In this document: one piece after another, positions 22,830 through 31,382 of the stretch | Numbering within the stretch: the first letter of the stretch is position 1 | Layout of the letters: the number at the start of each line of letters is the position of its first letter | NCBI GenBank assembly: GCA_900770165.1 | Contig: CAAGJJ010000106.1 | Location: forward strand, 62,001 to 126,000 | Direction: 5' to 3' | Length of the DNA stretch: 64,000 nucleotides | Origin: Clostridia bacterium | GTDB lineage: Bacteria > Bacillota > Clostridia > Oscillospirales > Acutalibacteraceae | Position numbers and translations under genes: made by a program | Notes under the pieces: generated by a model | Told to the model about the DNA's origin: nothing | What the model saw: the letters and a program-made list of their open reading frames with translations, nothing else | Database searches by the model: none

Positions 22830-24661
22830 GAATCACACATGATGAGTACGCTTGCGTCACCCGTTAAATGCCGGGTTTCCGCAGAAAAAGCCTCACAGAG
22901 AACGCGATTGTTGTGTATGACAGTGATAGATGCCGGCGCATAAGGTGGCTGGACTTTGTGATATAAAATCTCCACTCGGTTTTTAACGATGCTCGCCAGT
23001 TCATCGGCCTGATAATAGATGTTTTTGAAGCGAATACCCCAACGGATAACAACATGGTTCGCAGAGTATTGCAGCTTCAGAATGCTGATCGTGTTCCAGT
23101 CTGGCGTAATGGTTCTCGCTTTCTCCAGATTTTCATATCGCTGGATTGGCGACATTGAATCAAATGTGAGATCCCAGCCGGGAAGTTCGGGAATGCTAGT
23201 TTCTGTGTCTGGACTTCCGTGATACTCAGGTAAAATGGTGTTCTGAAAATAGTCAACAAACTCTTCCAAAGTTAAAAGCTCTTTCTTTTGTAAGAGTTTG
23301 TTGAGTGTTTTCTGAAAATCAGTAGGGCGCTCGGCAATGCTGCACCGACACCAGCCAGGAAGCTTACTGATCCATCTGCGTTCAATCGTCCCAAAATAAC
23401 GCTCGATAGGCTTGGTTTGAGGATGGTAGGGGAGAGCGTGGTAACTGCTGACCCCAAGAGAAGGGAGAATGCCTAAGCCGCTGAAACGTTTGTTAAGCAT
23501 CGTATCATTCGGCTCGGAATCCTTGATTTCAACGGGGGTGTCTTCGAGCAATCGACTTCTGTAATCTTTACCACAGTCGACAAGGATTGCTTGAGGAAGG
23601 CCACGGAAAGGAACGCCAGGGGTTAAAACGGCAGCCCGACAGAATGCTTCGGAGACGGTTTCACTGTTCGGCATGACAGAAATGACCCAGCCGACGAAGC
23701 ATCCGGTTGCACTGTCAATCCATGCAGTGAGTGTTGGCCTAATGGCGATTTCTTTTTCGTAGACTTTGCCATCAAAGTTCTGCTTAATGCGGATTCGGAC
23801 AAAGACATCGAATTTGTGATGGTCACCTTGCCATAGTTCGTTGACGAGCAATGGTCTGTCACGCTTGACAAACAAACCGTATTCTGCCCTCCAATCTCGG
23901 TAGCCCCTCTTGGCGTACATGACCATCTGCGGTGGAACATGAGCAAGCAGACGGTTGATGGTTCTTCGTGTATTCGGAACTATCATATAATCTTGGGCTT
24001 TCGGACACGACTTCCCATCGGCACTGTTGTTTGCATGATATGGACAATCTGAACACAGAACTTGCCCGCGTTTCTTTTCGAGTTCACGGTAAATATCGTT
24101 GTGAAAGTAATGATTGTCGGAATCCAGAAAGAGAGAATGAGCAAGATCGCAGCTCCAAAGACACATGCTTGCAGGGACTGTGAGGTAAAAGGAGTCATCA
24201 TAAAGAGCTGTCCAGTCAACTGCCGCTGGCTTACTGAGTAGGCGGTAGAGAGTGGAAAGGGCAATATGGTGTCTGGCAGCGAGTTTCTTCATTTCTGCGG
24301 TGACGTTCCCGGTTCCGTGAAAGGTTCGCTTTATTTCGGCGGCTTCCCGAATAAGCGCAGAAATATCAAGATACTCCTCAAGCCAAGCATTTCTAAGCGC
24401 GCTTCGTGGTGTGACAAGGTTGAGTGAACATTTTTCCTTTGGTGGCAGATGAGAATAAAGATAATTATATTGGAGACGAATGGGAAGAGCATCTAAACGA
24501 ATCTCATAGTTTTCTTTTCCATCGTTTGTAAATGGCATATCCGGGGGCGTCCGAGAAGGAAGAATGCCCTTTTGGATGCGTCGAATCACGGTGGCGGGTT
24601 TGAGCTTGAGAAGGACAGCAGCTTCTGCGACAGTAATCCAGACGGGTTGAGTCGAATCCAT
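22700..24661 (-). CDS. Mu-type DDE transposase (TniA-like), probably frameshifted near its C-terminus
   Basis: About 653 residues from the ATG at 24661 (MDSTQPVW). A MerR-like HTH (ITVAEAAVLLKLKPATVIRRI) opens the protein and a second helical DNA-binding region follows. The rve-type core has the first D in QGDHHKFDV, the second in AILVDCGKDY and E in KPIERYFGTIER, and then a Mu-type C-terminal beta-barrel region. A CxxC pair near residue 206 (LCSDCPY) may bind zinc. The open frame back to 24727 lacks support. The last about 45 residues are likely read in the wrong frame because of a small deletion near 22829. Confidence 0.85.
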   Translation of the reverse strand: MDSTQPVWITVAEAAVLLKLKPATVIRRIQKGILPSRTPPDMPFTNDGKENYEIRLDALPIRLQYNYLYSHLPPKEKCSLNLVTPRSALRNAWLEEYLDISALIREAAEIKRTFHGTGNVTAEMKKLAARHHIALSTLYRLLSKPAAVDWTALYDDSFYLTVPASMCLWSCDLAHSLFLDSDNHYFHNDIYRELEKKRGQVLCSDCPYHANNSADGKSCPKAQDYMIVPNTRRTINRLLAHVPPQMVMYAKRGYRDWRAEYGLFVKRDRPLLVNELWQGDHHKFDVFVRIRIKQNFDGKVYEKEIAIRPTLTAWIDSATGCFVGWVISVMPNSETVSEAFCRAAVLTPGVPFRGLPQAILVDCGKDYRSRLLEDTPVEIKDSEPNDTMLNKRFSGLGILPSLGVSSYHALPYHPQTKPIERYFGTIERRWISKLPGWCRCSIAERPTDFQKTLNKLLQKKELLTLEEFVDYFQNTILPEYHGSPDTETSIPELPGWDLTFDSMSPIQRYENLEKARTITPDWNTISILKLQYSANHVVIRWGIRFKNIYYQADELASIVKNRVEILYHKVQPPYAPASITVIHNNRVLCEAFSAETRHLTGDASVLIMCDSDRQSHSLHEKCTRLLIGFNSQRTASFPRKSNLPLMTNHSFTT

Positions 24662-24705
24662 TTGCACACCACTTTCAAATAGAAGTTTAGTCAAGAGGGA
24701 ATTTA

Positions 24706-24810
24706 ATGAGAAACAGTGAAAACACAAAGGAAGCAGAAGAAATTCTGGCCAGGATCTCAGCAGAATTAGCGCGACAGGGTAAAATGCAGATGGAAGAGGG
24801 TAAATATTGA
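24706..24810 (+). CDS. Small open frame at the transposon edge
   Basis: A 34-residue helical peptide (EAEEILARISAELARQGKM) with GAGGG five bases before its ATG and a strong terminator 10 bases after its stop. It is divergent from the transposase, with 44 bp between the starts. It could be a tiny transposon protein, a leader, or the tail of a gene lost at the insertion point. No family is recognised. Confidence 0.4.
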   Translation: MRNSENTKEAEEILARISAELARQGKMQMEEGKY

Positions 24811-24819
24811 TAGCACATT

Positions 24820-24854
24820 CCGCTTGTGTGGTTTACACAGGCGGTATTTTTTTT
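24820..24854 (+). terminator. Strong intrinsic terminator
   Basis: Stem CCGCTTGTGT paired with ACACAGGCGG (one G-T pair) around a short GGTTT loop, followed directly by TATTTTTTTT. It ends + strand transcription coming from the small frame at 24706. Confidence 0.85.
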
Positions 24855-25087
24855 GTTTGTAGGGAAAAATTTATATCCGTTACAAACTATGTAAATATAC
24901 AGTGTGAACTCCTGAAGTTTTTCTGTTACGTATAGCACAGTTCGGATGTAAAAGCCAGCGTTTTCCAACACATCGTTGAACTCACACGATGGCGTTTACT
25001 TCAATCTTCGTATTGGCACTCATTATAATAATCCGTCCTTCGATTATGGTATCTACTTTAAGCAAAGTTATAAAATTACACAAAGTC

Positions 25088-25116
25088 TTTACATAGGCTT
25101 GCTGTTATTGTAAAAT
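25088..25116 (+). promoter_or_regulatory. Sigma-A type promoter of pyrH
   Basis: TTTACA (25088-25093), a 17-base spacer and TAAAAT (25111-25116), followed 30 bases later by the pyrH start. A dedicated promoter here fits with pyrH being separated from rpsB-tsf in this genome. Confidence 0.75.
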
Positions 25117-25145
25117 AGTATAAAAAGATTCAGGGAGTGTTTATA

Positions 25146-25850
25146 TTGAAACCAAAATATAAAAGAGTTTTATTGAAGCTGAGTGGTGAAGCTCTGGCTG
25201 GAGAAAGTAAACATGGAATAGATTTTGACACAGTTTTAAAGATATGTGAACCAATAAAGAGATGTTCTGACCTTGGTGTACAAATAGGTATAGTAGTTGG
25301 AGGAGGTAACTTCTGGAGGGGAAGAAGTAGTGGCAAAATGGACAGGACTAGAGCTGATCATATGGGAATGATTGCAACTGTGATGAATGCATTAGGAGTT
25401 GCAGATGCTTTAGAACAGCTTGGTATGCAAGTAAGAGTTCAAACTGCAATTAGTATACAACAAGTAGCAGAGCCATATATTAGAAATCGTGCAGTTAGGC
25501 ACCTTGAAAAAGGTAGAGTAACTGTATTCGGTTGTGGGACCGGTAACCCATTTTTTTCAACAGATACTGCTGCGGCATTAAGAGCTGCTGAGATAAATGC
25601 TGACATAGTTATTAAAGCAACTATGGTAGATGGTGTTTATGATAGCGATCCAAAGAAAAATCCTAATGCAATTAGATATGATGAATTAACATTTTCAGAT
25701 ATAATAAATAAAGATTTAGGAGTTATGGATTCAACAGCGGCTTCGCTTTGTAAAGATAACAGTATTCCTATATTAGTATTAAATATTAATGATCCAGAAA
25801 ATATATTTAGGGCAATTTGTGGAGAAAAAATAGGTACTATTGTAAAATAA
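25146..25850 (+). CDS. pyrH: UMP kinase
   Basis: Phosphorylates UMP to UDP in pyrimidine biosynthesis; a hexameric amino-acid-kinase-fold enzyme. About 234 residues, the usual length. Seen: [12 protein letters not shown] at the N-terminus, [10 protein letters not shown], the [10 protein letters not shown] segment and [17 protein letters not shown]. The TTG at 25146 is chosen because AGGGAG lies 8 bases upstream; the frame continues back to GTG 25137. It is the first gene of a long + strand operon. Normally it follows rpsB-tsf, which here lie at 58-60 kb in the opposite direction. Confidence 0.97.
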   Translation: MKPKYKRVLLKLSGEALAGESKHGIDFDTVLKICEPIKRCSDLGVQIGIVVGGGNFWRGRSSGKMDRTRADHMGMIATVMNALGVADALEQLGMQVRVQTAISIQQVAEPYIRNRAVRHLEKGRVTVFGCGTGNPFFSTDTAAALRAAEINADIVIKATMVDGVYDSDPKKNPNAIRYDELTFSDIINKDLGVMDSTAASLCKDNSIPILVLNINDPENIFRAICGEKIGTIVK

Positions 25851-25879
25851 AGATATAAATATAAATGGAGTGATTGATA

Positions 25880-26434
25880 GTGCAAAAAGTATTTAAAAAA
25901 ACTGAAGATAAAATGAAGAAAACTATTGATGTATTGAATTCAGAATATACTGCAATAAGAGCAGGAAGAGCAAATCCGGCGGTTCTTGATAAAATATTGG
26001 TTGATTATTACGAAACACCAACTCCAATAAACCAGCTAGCTGCTATATCTGTGACAGAAGCTAGAACTTTGACTATTCAACCTTGGGATATTTCTGTAAC
26101 TAAAATGATAGAAAAAGCAATTCAAACTTCTGATTTAGGTATAAACCCACAGACAGATGGAAAAACAATAAGGATAATATTTCCGCCATTAACAGAAGAC
26201 AGACGTAGAGATATTGTAAAAGATATTTCTAAGTTATCTGAAGATGCAAAAATAGCTATAAGAAATACCAGACGTGATGCGATAGATAAATTAAAATCTA
26301 TGAAAAAATCTTCAGAAATCACAGAAGATGATCTTAAACAAGCAGAAAAACATACTCAAGAATTGACAGATAAATATTGTAAAGAGATAGATGTGATTTC
26401 TTCTAAAAAAGAAAAAGAAATAATGGAAATTTAA
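25880..26434 (+). CDS. frr: Ribosome recycling factor
   Basis: Splits post-termination ribosomes with EF-G. A 184-residue two-domain protein with the family hallmarks IRAGRANP (residues about 27-34) and PPLTEDRRRD near 108-117. GTG at 25880 has GGAG nine bases upstream; TTG at 25874 would lie too close to it. It follows pyrH closely, as in most bacteria. Confidence 0.97.
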   Translation: MQKVFKKTEDKMKKTIDVLNSEYTAIRAGRANPAVLDKILVDYYETPTPINQLAAISVTEARTLTIQPWDISVTKMIEKAIQTSDLGINPQTDGKTIRIIFPPLTEDRRRDIVKDISKLSEDAKIAIRNTRRDAIDKLKSMKKSSEITEDDLKQAEKHTQELTDKYCKEIDVISSKKEKEIMEI

Positions 26435-26451
26435 TTGGGGTGTGAAATTTT

Positions 26452-27186
26452 ATGAAAATTTTTTCAAAAAAAGAACAGGTTAAAGATAGAGTAATTCCAA
26501 CACACCTAGCAATTATTATGGATGGTAATGGAAGATGGGCAAAAAAAAGAGGACTTCCTCGTACTGCTGGACATACAGTAGGTGCTTCTAATTTTAGAAC
26601 TATTACAAAATATTGCAGTAAAATTGGTATAAAGTATCTTACTGTATATGCTTTTTCAACAGAAAATTGGAAAAGACCAAAAGATGAAGTGTCTGCACTT
26701 ATGAAACTATTTAAAGAATATCTTGAAGAAGCTCTTACAGATTTTATGGATGAGAATATTAAAGTAATATTTTTAGGAAATAAAAAGGCTTTTTCTAATG
26801 AAATTCAAGATTTAATTGATAAAGTCGAAAAAGAGTCTTCTGTGAAAAATGGAATGACACTTAATATTGCTATGAATTACGGAGGAAGAGATGAAATTGT
26901 AAGGGCTAGCAAGTTGTTAGCATCTGATGTGCAAAAAGGTATTATTGATATTGAAGATATAACCGAAGAACTTTTTTCAAGTAAGTTATATACAAAAGAA
27001 CAACCTGATCCAGATTTAATTATAAGACCAAGCGGAGAACATAGAATTTCTAATTTTCTTTTATGGCAATCTGCATATTCAGAATATGTAATAATGAATA
27101 TTTTATGGCCAGATTTTAAAACAGAAGATTTAGAATCAGCTTTAGATGAATATGCATTAAGAAATAGGCGATTTGGGGGTATTTAA
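26452..27186 (+). CDS. uppS: Isoprenyl transferase (undecaprenyl diphosphate synthase)
   Basis: Builds the C55 lipid carrier for peptidoglycan and the surface polysaccharide. 244 residues with the cis-prenyltransferase signature MDGNGRWAKKRG near residues 23-34 and the late RPSGEHRISNFLLWQSAYSE motif. The stop overlaps the cdsA start by one base. The operon order uppS-cdsA-dxr-rseP is typical. Confidence 0.96.
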   Translation: MKIFSKKEQVKDRVIPTHLAIIMDGNGRWAKKRGLPRTAGHTVGASNFRTITKYCSKIGIKYLTVYAFSTENWKRPKDEVSALMKLFKEYLEEALTDFMDENIKVIFLGNKKAFSNEIQDLIDKVEKESSVKNGMTLNIAMNYGGRDEIVRASKLLASDVQKGIIDIEDITEELFSSKLYTKEQPDPDLIIRPSGEHRISNFLLWQSAYSEYVIMNILWPDFKTEDLESALDEYALRNRRFGGI

Positions 27187-28013
27187 TGTTAAAAAGAACC
27201 GTTGCAGGAATTACAGGGTCAATATTAGTTTGTATAGCTATATTTTTTAACCAAACTTATCCCGTAATTTTAAATACTCTTATTGCTGTTTCCTGTGGTC
27301 TAGCTATTTACGAACTTTTTTCAGCTATGGGAATATTAAAAATGTATTTTTTAACAGTACCTACATTTATATTTACTATTTTCTTACCGTTATTTGGATT
27401 TGGGTTTTATTTTCATCTTTTGTGGTATATATATACGTTAACAATTTTTATTGTCATGTTAATTTTTAAAGATGAGATAAATTTTAAAAATATTGCCTCT
27501 GTATATGTTATGGCGTTAGTAATCGCTATATCTTTTGGCTTGTTCATAAAAGTTAGAGATATGGGAGGCAAATATGGAACATTTTATATTGTATTAATTT
27601 TAGTTGTTGCTTGGATGACTGATACTGGAGCATATTTTTGTGGTAGCTTTTTTGGAAAACATAAACTTTGCCCTCAAATTAGCCCTAAAAAGACTGTAGA
27701 AGGAGCTTTAGGGGGAATAATAGTTTCAGTTTTGTCTGCGTTGGTGACTTGCTTAGTTTTCCAAAATTTCATTTTTGATAAACAAGTGTTTATAAATTAT
27801 TTCTTAATAGTATTAATTGCAGTAATAGGTGCTATAATTTCTATGGTAGGAGATTTATCTTTTTCTCTTGTTAAGAGAAGTTGTAATATTAAAGACTTTG
27901 GTAATGTCATACCAGGTCATGGTGGAATTTTAGATAGATTAGATAGTGTTATATTTTTATCACCGTTGATATATTTTTTATTAATAGTTTTCCCGGTAGT
28001 TCAAAATATTTAA
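27186..28013 (+). CDS. cdsA: Phosphatidate cytidylyltransferase
   Basis: Makes CDP-diacylglycerol for phospholipid synthesis. A 275-residue membrane protein with about eight hydrophobic segments and the C-terminal CdsA signature, seen as SLVKRSCNIKDFGNVIPGHG followed by GILDRLDS. Translation is coupled to uppS through the TAATG overlap. Confidence 0.96.
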   Translation: MLKRTVAGITGSILVCIAIFFNQTYPVILNTLIAVSCGLAIYELFSAMGILKMYFLTVPTFIFTIFLPLFGFGFYFHLLWYIYTLTIFIVMLIFKDEINFKNIASVYVMALVIAISFGLFIKVRDMGGKYGTFYIVLILVVAWMTDTGAYFCGSFFGKHKLCPQISPKKTVEGALGGIIVSVLSALVTCLVFQNFIFDKQVFINYFLIVLIAVIGAIISMVGDLSFSLVKRSCNIKDFGNVIPGHGGILDRLDSVIFLSPLIYFLLIVFPVVQNI

Positions 28014-28040
28014 AAAATGAGACTTCTAAAGGAGTAATTT

Positions 28041-29192
28041 ATGTTGATAGAAAGAATTTCTATATTAGGATCAACAGGTTCTATTGGAACGCAAACACTT
28101 GATGTTGTAAGAAAACTAAATTTAAAAGTTACATCTTTGGCAGTACATAGTAATATTAATTTACTTGAAAAACAAATTAGAGAATTTATGCCAAAATCAG
28201 TTGCAGTTTTTGATATTAACGCTGCTGAAAAGCTTAAAACAAATATATCTGACTTGAATGTTAAAGTTTTATCTGGTATAGATGGAATTTGTGAATTAGC
28301 AGCTGAAAAAGAAACAGATATAGTTTTAAACTCTGTTGTTGGAATGGTAGGTCTTAAACCAACTTTAGCAGCAATAAAAGCTAAAAACAATGTAGCTCTT
28401 GCAAACAAAGAAACATTGGTTGCAGGTGGTTCACTTGTTATGAAAGAAGCTAAAAAAAACAATGTTAATATTATACCTGTAGATAGTGAACATTCTGCAA
28501 TTTTTCAATGTTTACAAGGTTGCGAAAAAAAATCAGATGTAAATAAGTTAATTTTAACTGCATCAGGAGGACCTTTTTTTGGAAAGAAATTAGATGAACT
28601 AAAATATGTTTTACCTGAAGATGCATTAAAACATCCTAATTGGAATATGGGATCTAAAGTTACTATTGATTCAGCTAGTATGATGAATAAGGGATTAGAA
28701 ATAATTGAAGCTGTTTGGCTTTTTGATATGAATATTGATGATATAGATGTAGTCATTCATAGAGAGAGTATTATACATTCATTGGTGGAATATAAAGACC
28801 ATTCAATTATAGCTCAATTAGGTGTACCAGATATGAGAATACCTATACAATATGCATTAACATGGCCAAGAAGATACGAATCGTCTGTAAAGCAATTGGA
28901 CTTGACAGAGATATCAAACTTAACTTTTTTTAAACCAGATTACAATACATTTAAATGTTTAGATGCTTGTAAAAAAGCTATAAAAAGGGGAGGATTGGCT
29001 CCAGCTGCTGCTAATGGTGCAAATGAAAAAGCTGTAGAATTATTTTTAGATAAGAAAATATCTTTTAATGATATTGGTGAACTTGTTTATAACGCAATGA
29101 TAAATCAAGAAGTTAAAAGTATATTTACTTTAGATGATGTAATTGAAGCTACAGAAAAAGCAAAAGATTATGTGTTGAATCAGATACAATAA
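28041..29192 (+). CDS. dxr: 1-deoxy-D-xylulose 5-phosphate reductoisomerase
   Basis: Second step of the MEP isoprenoid pathway, forming MEP with NADPH. 383 residues with the NADPH motif GSTGSIGTQTLDV, the metal and substrate motifs VDSEHSAIFQC and SASMMNKGLE, and the usual C-terminal helical domain. AAAGGAG precedes the ATG. With uppS, ispG and cdsA it forms an envelope-lipid supply operon. Confidence 0.97.
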   Translation: MLIERISILGSTGSIGTQTLDVVRKLNLKVTSLAVHSNINLLEKQIREFMPKSVAVFDINAAEKLKTNISDLNVKVLSGIDGICELAAEKETDIVLNSVVGMVGLKPTLAAIKAKNNVALANKETLVAGGSLVMKEAKKNNVNIIPVDSEHSAIFQCLQGCEKKSDVNKLILTASGGPFFGKKLDELKYVLPEDALKHPNWNMGSKVTIDSASMMNKGLEIIEAVWLFDMNIDDIDVVIHRESIIHSLVEYKDHSIIAQLGVPDMRIPIQYALTWPRRYESSVKQLDLTEISNLTFFKPDYNTFKCLDACKKAIKRGGLAPAAANGANEKAVELFLDKKISFNDIGELVYNAMINQEVKSIFTLDDVIEATEKAKDYVLNQIQ

Positions 29193-29238
29193 ATTATTTT
29201 TACATCCTAAATGTTAAAATTGTATACTTAAGAAGGGA

Positions 29239-30321
29239 ATGATACTTATAATATATTTTTTACTTATAATTTTTTCAGTATTTTTATTTGGTTTAATTAT
29301 ATTTTTACATGAATTAGGTCATTTCTTAACAGCAAAATCTATGGGTGTAAAAGTAAATGAATTTGCCCTTGGTATGGGCCCTGCTATATTTAAATTTAAA
29401 AAAGGGGAAACTTTGTACGCTTTAAGAATATTCCCTATTGGTGGATATTGTGCTATGGAGGGCGAAGATGAAGACAGTAAAGATGAAGCAGCTTTTGGAA
29501 ATAAAGCGGTTTGGAAACGTATTTTAATAGTGGCTGCTGGGGCAATAATGAACATCATTTTAGGGTTTATTTTGATGATCGTTTTATTAGTCCAAAATAA
29601 TTATTATGCATCTACTACTGTTGCTAAATTTACTGATAATGCAACTTCACATGCTGCAGGTCTTGAAATAGGAGATAAGATTCTTTCTGTTAATGGATAT
29701 AAAATTTATACAGATAAAGACCTAGCATTTGCTATATCTACAGATAAAGACTTTAGTGTGGATATGGTTGTACTGCGTAATGGCGATTATGTTGATATTA
29801 AAAATGTTAAATTTCCAACTGTTACTGATCAATCTGGAAATGAAATATTATCTATGGATTTTTACGTTATGCCAATTGAAAAGACTTTTGGATCGTTGTT
29901 ATCGCAGTCATTCAAAACTACTGTTTCAATGGTTAGAATGGTTTGGCATGGTTTAATTGGCCTTATAACAGGACAATTTGGTTTTAATGACGTAATGGGG
30001 CCTGTAGGCGCAGCGTCTGCTATAACTCAAGCTGCATCTTCTGGTTTACAACAAAATTTTGTTCAAGCTTTAAATAATATAATTTTTATGTTAGCAGTAT
30101 TTACAGTGAATTTAGGAATAGTAAATCTTCTGCCTCTTCCAGCATTGGATGGTGGACGTTTGGTAATATTGATTATTGAAGGAATAAGAGGTAAGCCTAT
30201 TAATCCTAAATATGAAGGACTTATTCATACAGCAGGTTTTGCATTCTTAATAATTTTGTTAGTTGTTGTAACGTTTAGTGATATCTTAAGAATTTCTACG
30301 GGTAAGGGAATTGGTGGATAA
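29239..30321 (+). CDS. rseP: Site-2 membrane metalloprotease
   Basis: A 360-residue intramembrane zinc protease (RseP/RasP family, M50). HELGH lies in the first transmembrane helix (about residues 24-28), a PDZ domain occupies about residues 115-190, and the second catalytic motif NLLPLPALDGGRL sits in a late helix. It cuts anti-sigma factors or signal peptides inside the membrane. The ATG directly follows AGAAGGGA, an unusually short spacing. The stop and the ispG start are adjacent (TAAATG). Confidence 0.95.
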   Translation: MILIIYFLLIIFSVFLFGLIIFLHELGHFLTAKSMGVKVNEFALGMGPAIFKFKKGETLYALRIFPIGGYCAMEGEDEDSKDEAAFGNKAVWKRILIVAAGAIMNIILGFILMIVLLVQNNYYASTTVAKFTDNATSHAAGLEIGDKILSVNGYKIYTDKDLAFAISTDKDFSVDMVVLRNGDYVDIKNVKFPTVTDQSGNEILSMDFYVMPIEKTFGSLLSQSFKTTVSMVRMVWHGLIGLITGQFGFNDVMGPVGAASAITQAASSGLQQNFVQALNNIIFMLAVFTVNLGIVNLLPLPALDGGRLVILIIEGIRGKPINPKYEGLIHTAGFAFLIILLVVVTFSDILRISTGKGIGG

Positions 30322-31368
30322 ATGAGAAGAAGTTGCAAAAGGGTGAATATAGGCAATGTTTGTATAGGAAAAGATGAAAAAATAGCAATTCAATCGATGT
30401 TGAATATCCCTGCTCATGATATACAAGGAAATATAGACCAGGCAATGAAGTTAAAAGCAGCGGGTTGCGACATAATTAGAGTGGCAGTTCCAAATTTAGA
30501 ATCTGTAGAATTAATATATAAAATTAAGTCTTCTGTAGATATTCCTTTGGTTGCAGATATTCATTTCGACTACAAAATTGCTATAGAGTGTGCGAATGCT
30601 GGAGTTGATAAAATTAGAATAAACCCAGGGAATATTGGTGATGATAGTCGAGTGAAAGCTGTTGCTAATATATGTAATGAAAAAAATATTCCAATTAGGA
30701 TTGGTGTCAACTCTGGTTCTTTAGAAAAAGAAATCCTTGCAAAGTATTTGCACCCAACTCCTGAAGCATTATGTGAAAGCGCCTTGTATCATGCAGCACT
30801 TTTAGAAAAATTTGATTTTGATAATATTGTAATTTCAATAAAATCTTCTAATGTTAATATGATGGTAAAGTCGTATGAATTGGTAGCCGATAGGTGTAAT
30901 TACCCGTTACATTTGGGGGTTACTGAAGCAGGAACTGAAAGAATGGGAATAATTAAGTCTTCAATAGGCATAGGTTCTCTTTTAAATAAAGGCATAGGAG
31001 ATACTATTAGAGTATCTTTAACAGCAGATCCTGTAAAAGAAGTGGCAGCTGGGTTTGATATATTAAAGGCATTAGGTATGCATAATGAAGGAATTCAGTT
31101 TATATCTTGTCCAACTTGTGGAAGAACGAGAATAGATTTAATTAATTTAGCAAAAAACGCAGAGGAAAGACTACAAAATTGCGAAAAAGATATTAAAGTT
31201 GCAATAATGGGATGTGCAGTAAATGGGCCAGGTGAGGCAAAAGAAGCTGATATAGGTATTGCAGGTGGCAATGGTGTAGGATTAATTTTTAAAAAGGGAA
31301 ATATTATAAAGAAAGTTCCTGAAAAGGACTTATTAGATGAGCTTGCTAAAGAGATAGATAAAATGTAA
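30322..31368 (+). CDS. ispG: (E)-4-hydroxy-3-methylbut-2-enyl-diphosphate synthase
   Basis: Penultimate MEP pathway enzyme; a [4Fe-4S] protein converting MEcPP to HMBPP. 348 residues: an N-terminal TIM barrel (VADIHFDYKIA) and a C-terminal cluster domain with CPTCGRTR and GCAVNGPGEA supplying the cysteines. The start codon directly follows the rseP stop. Confidence 0.97.
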   Translation: MRRSCKRVNIGNVCIGKDEKIAIQSMLNIPAHDIQGNIDQAMKLKAAGCDIIRVAVPNLESVELIYKIKSSVDIPLVADIHFDYKIAIECANAGVDKIRINPGNIGDDSRVKAVANICNEKNIPIRIGVNSGSLEKEILAKYLHPTPEALCESALYHAALLEKFDFDNIVISIKSSNVNMMVKSYELVADRCNYPLHLGVTEAGTERMGIIKSSIGIGSLLNKGIGDTIRVSLTADPVKEVAAGFDILKALGMHNEGIQFISCPTCGRTRIDLINLAKNAEERLQNCEKDIKVAIMGCAVNGPGEAKEADIGIAGGNGVGLIFKKGNIIKKVPEKDLLDELAKEIDKM

Positions 31369-31382
31369 GGAATGAAAATAGT

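Larger units (their letters stand above)
21115..24661 (-). mobile_element. Mu/Tn5053-type transposition module (transposase, AAA+ ATPase, XRE regulator)
   Basis: Three co-oriented genes and a terminator form the module: a DDE transposase with an N-terminal helix-turn-helix, a TniB/MuB-like ATPase and a small XRE protein. The ends of the element are not resolved. I looked on both sides for terminal inverted repeats with target duplications and could not fix any, so the boundaries given are those of the genes. It lies between the accessory island and pyrH. Confidence 0.75.
24811..25145. other. Intergenic region between the transposon and pyrH
   Basis: 335 bp without a convincing gene. It holds the terminator at 24820, a short CATCGT/ACGATG inverted repeat near 24970-24992, and the pyrH promoter at 25088. 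Base composition falls to the AT-rich core level across it, so the island boundary is somewhere here. A minus-strand frame (24687-24971) has no ribosome site. Confidence 0.6.

Noticed and set aside
24687..24971. Minus-strand 94-residue ORF upstream of the transposase
   Set aside because: No ribosome site, spans a strong terminator on the other strand, and the sequence is not protein-like after the first 30 residues.
29199..29228. Promoter before rseP (TTTACA, 18 bases, TATACT)
   Set aside because: It would start transcription about four bases before the ATG and lose the ribosome site; likely chance in AT-rich DNA, though a weak promoter is not excluded.
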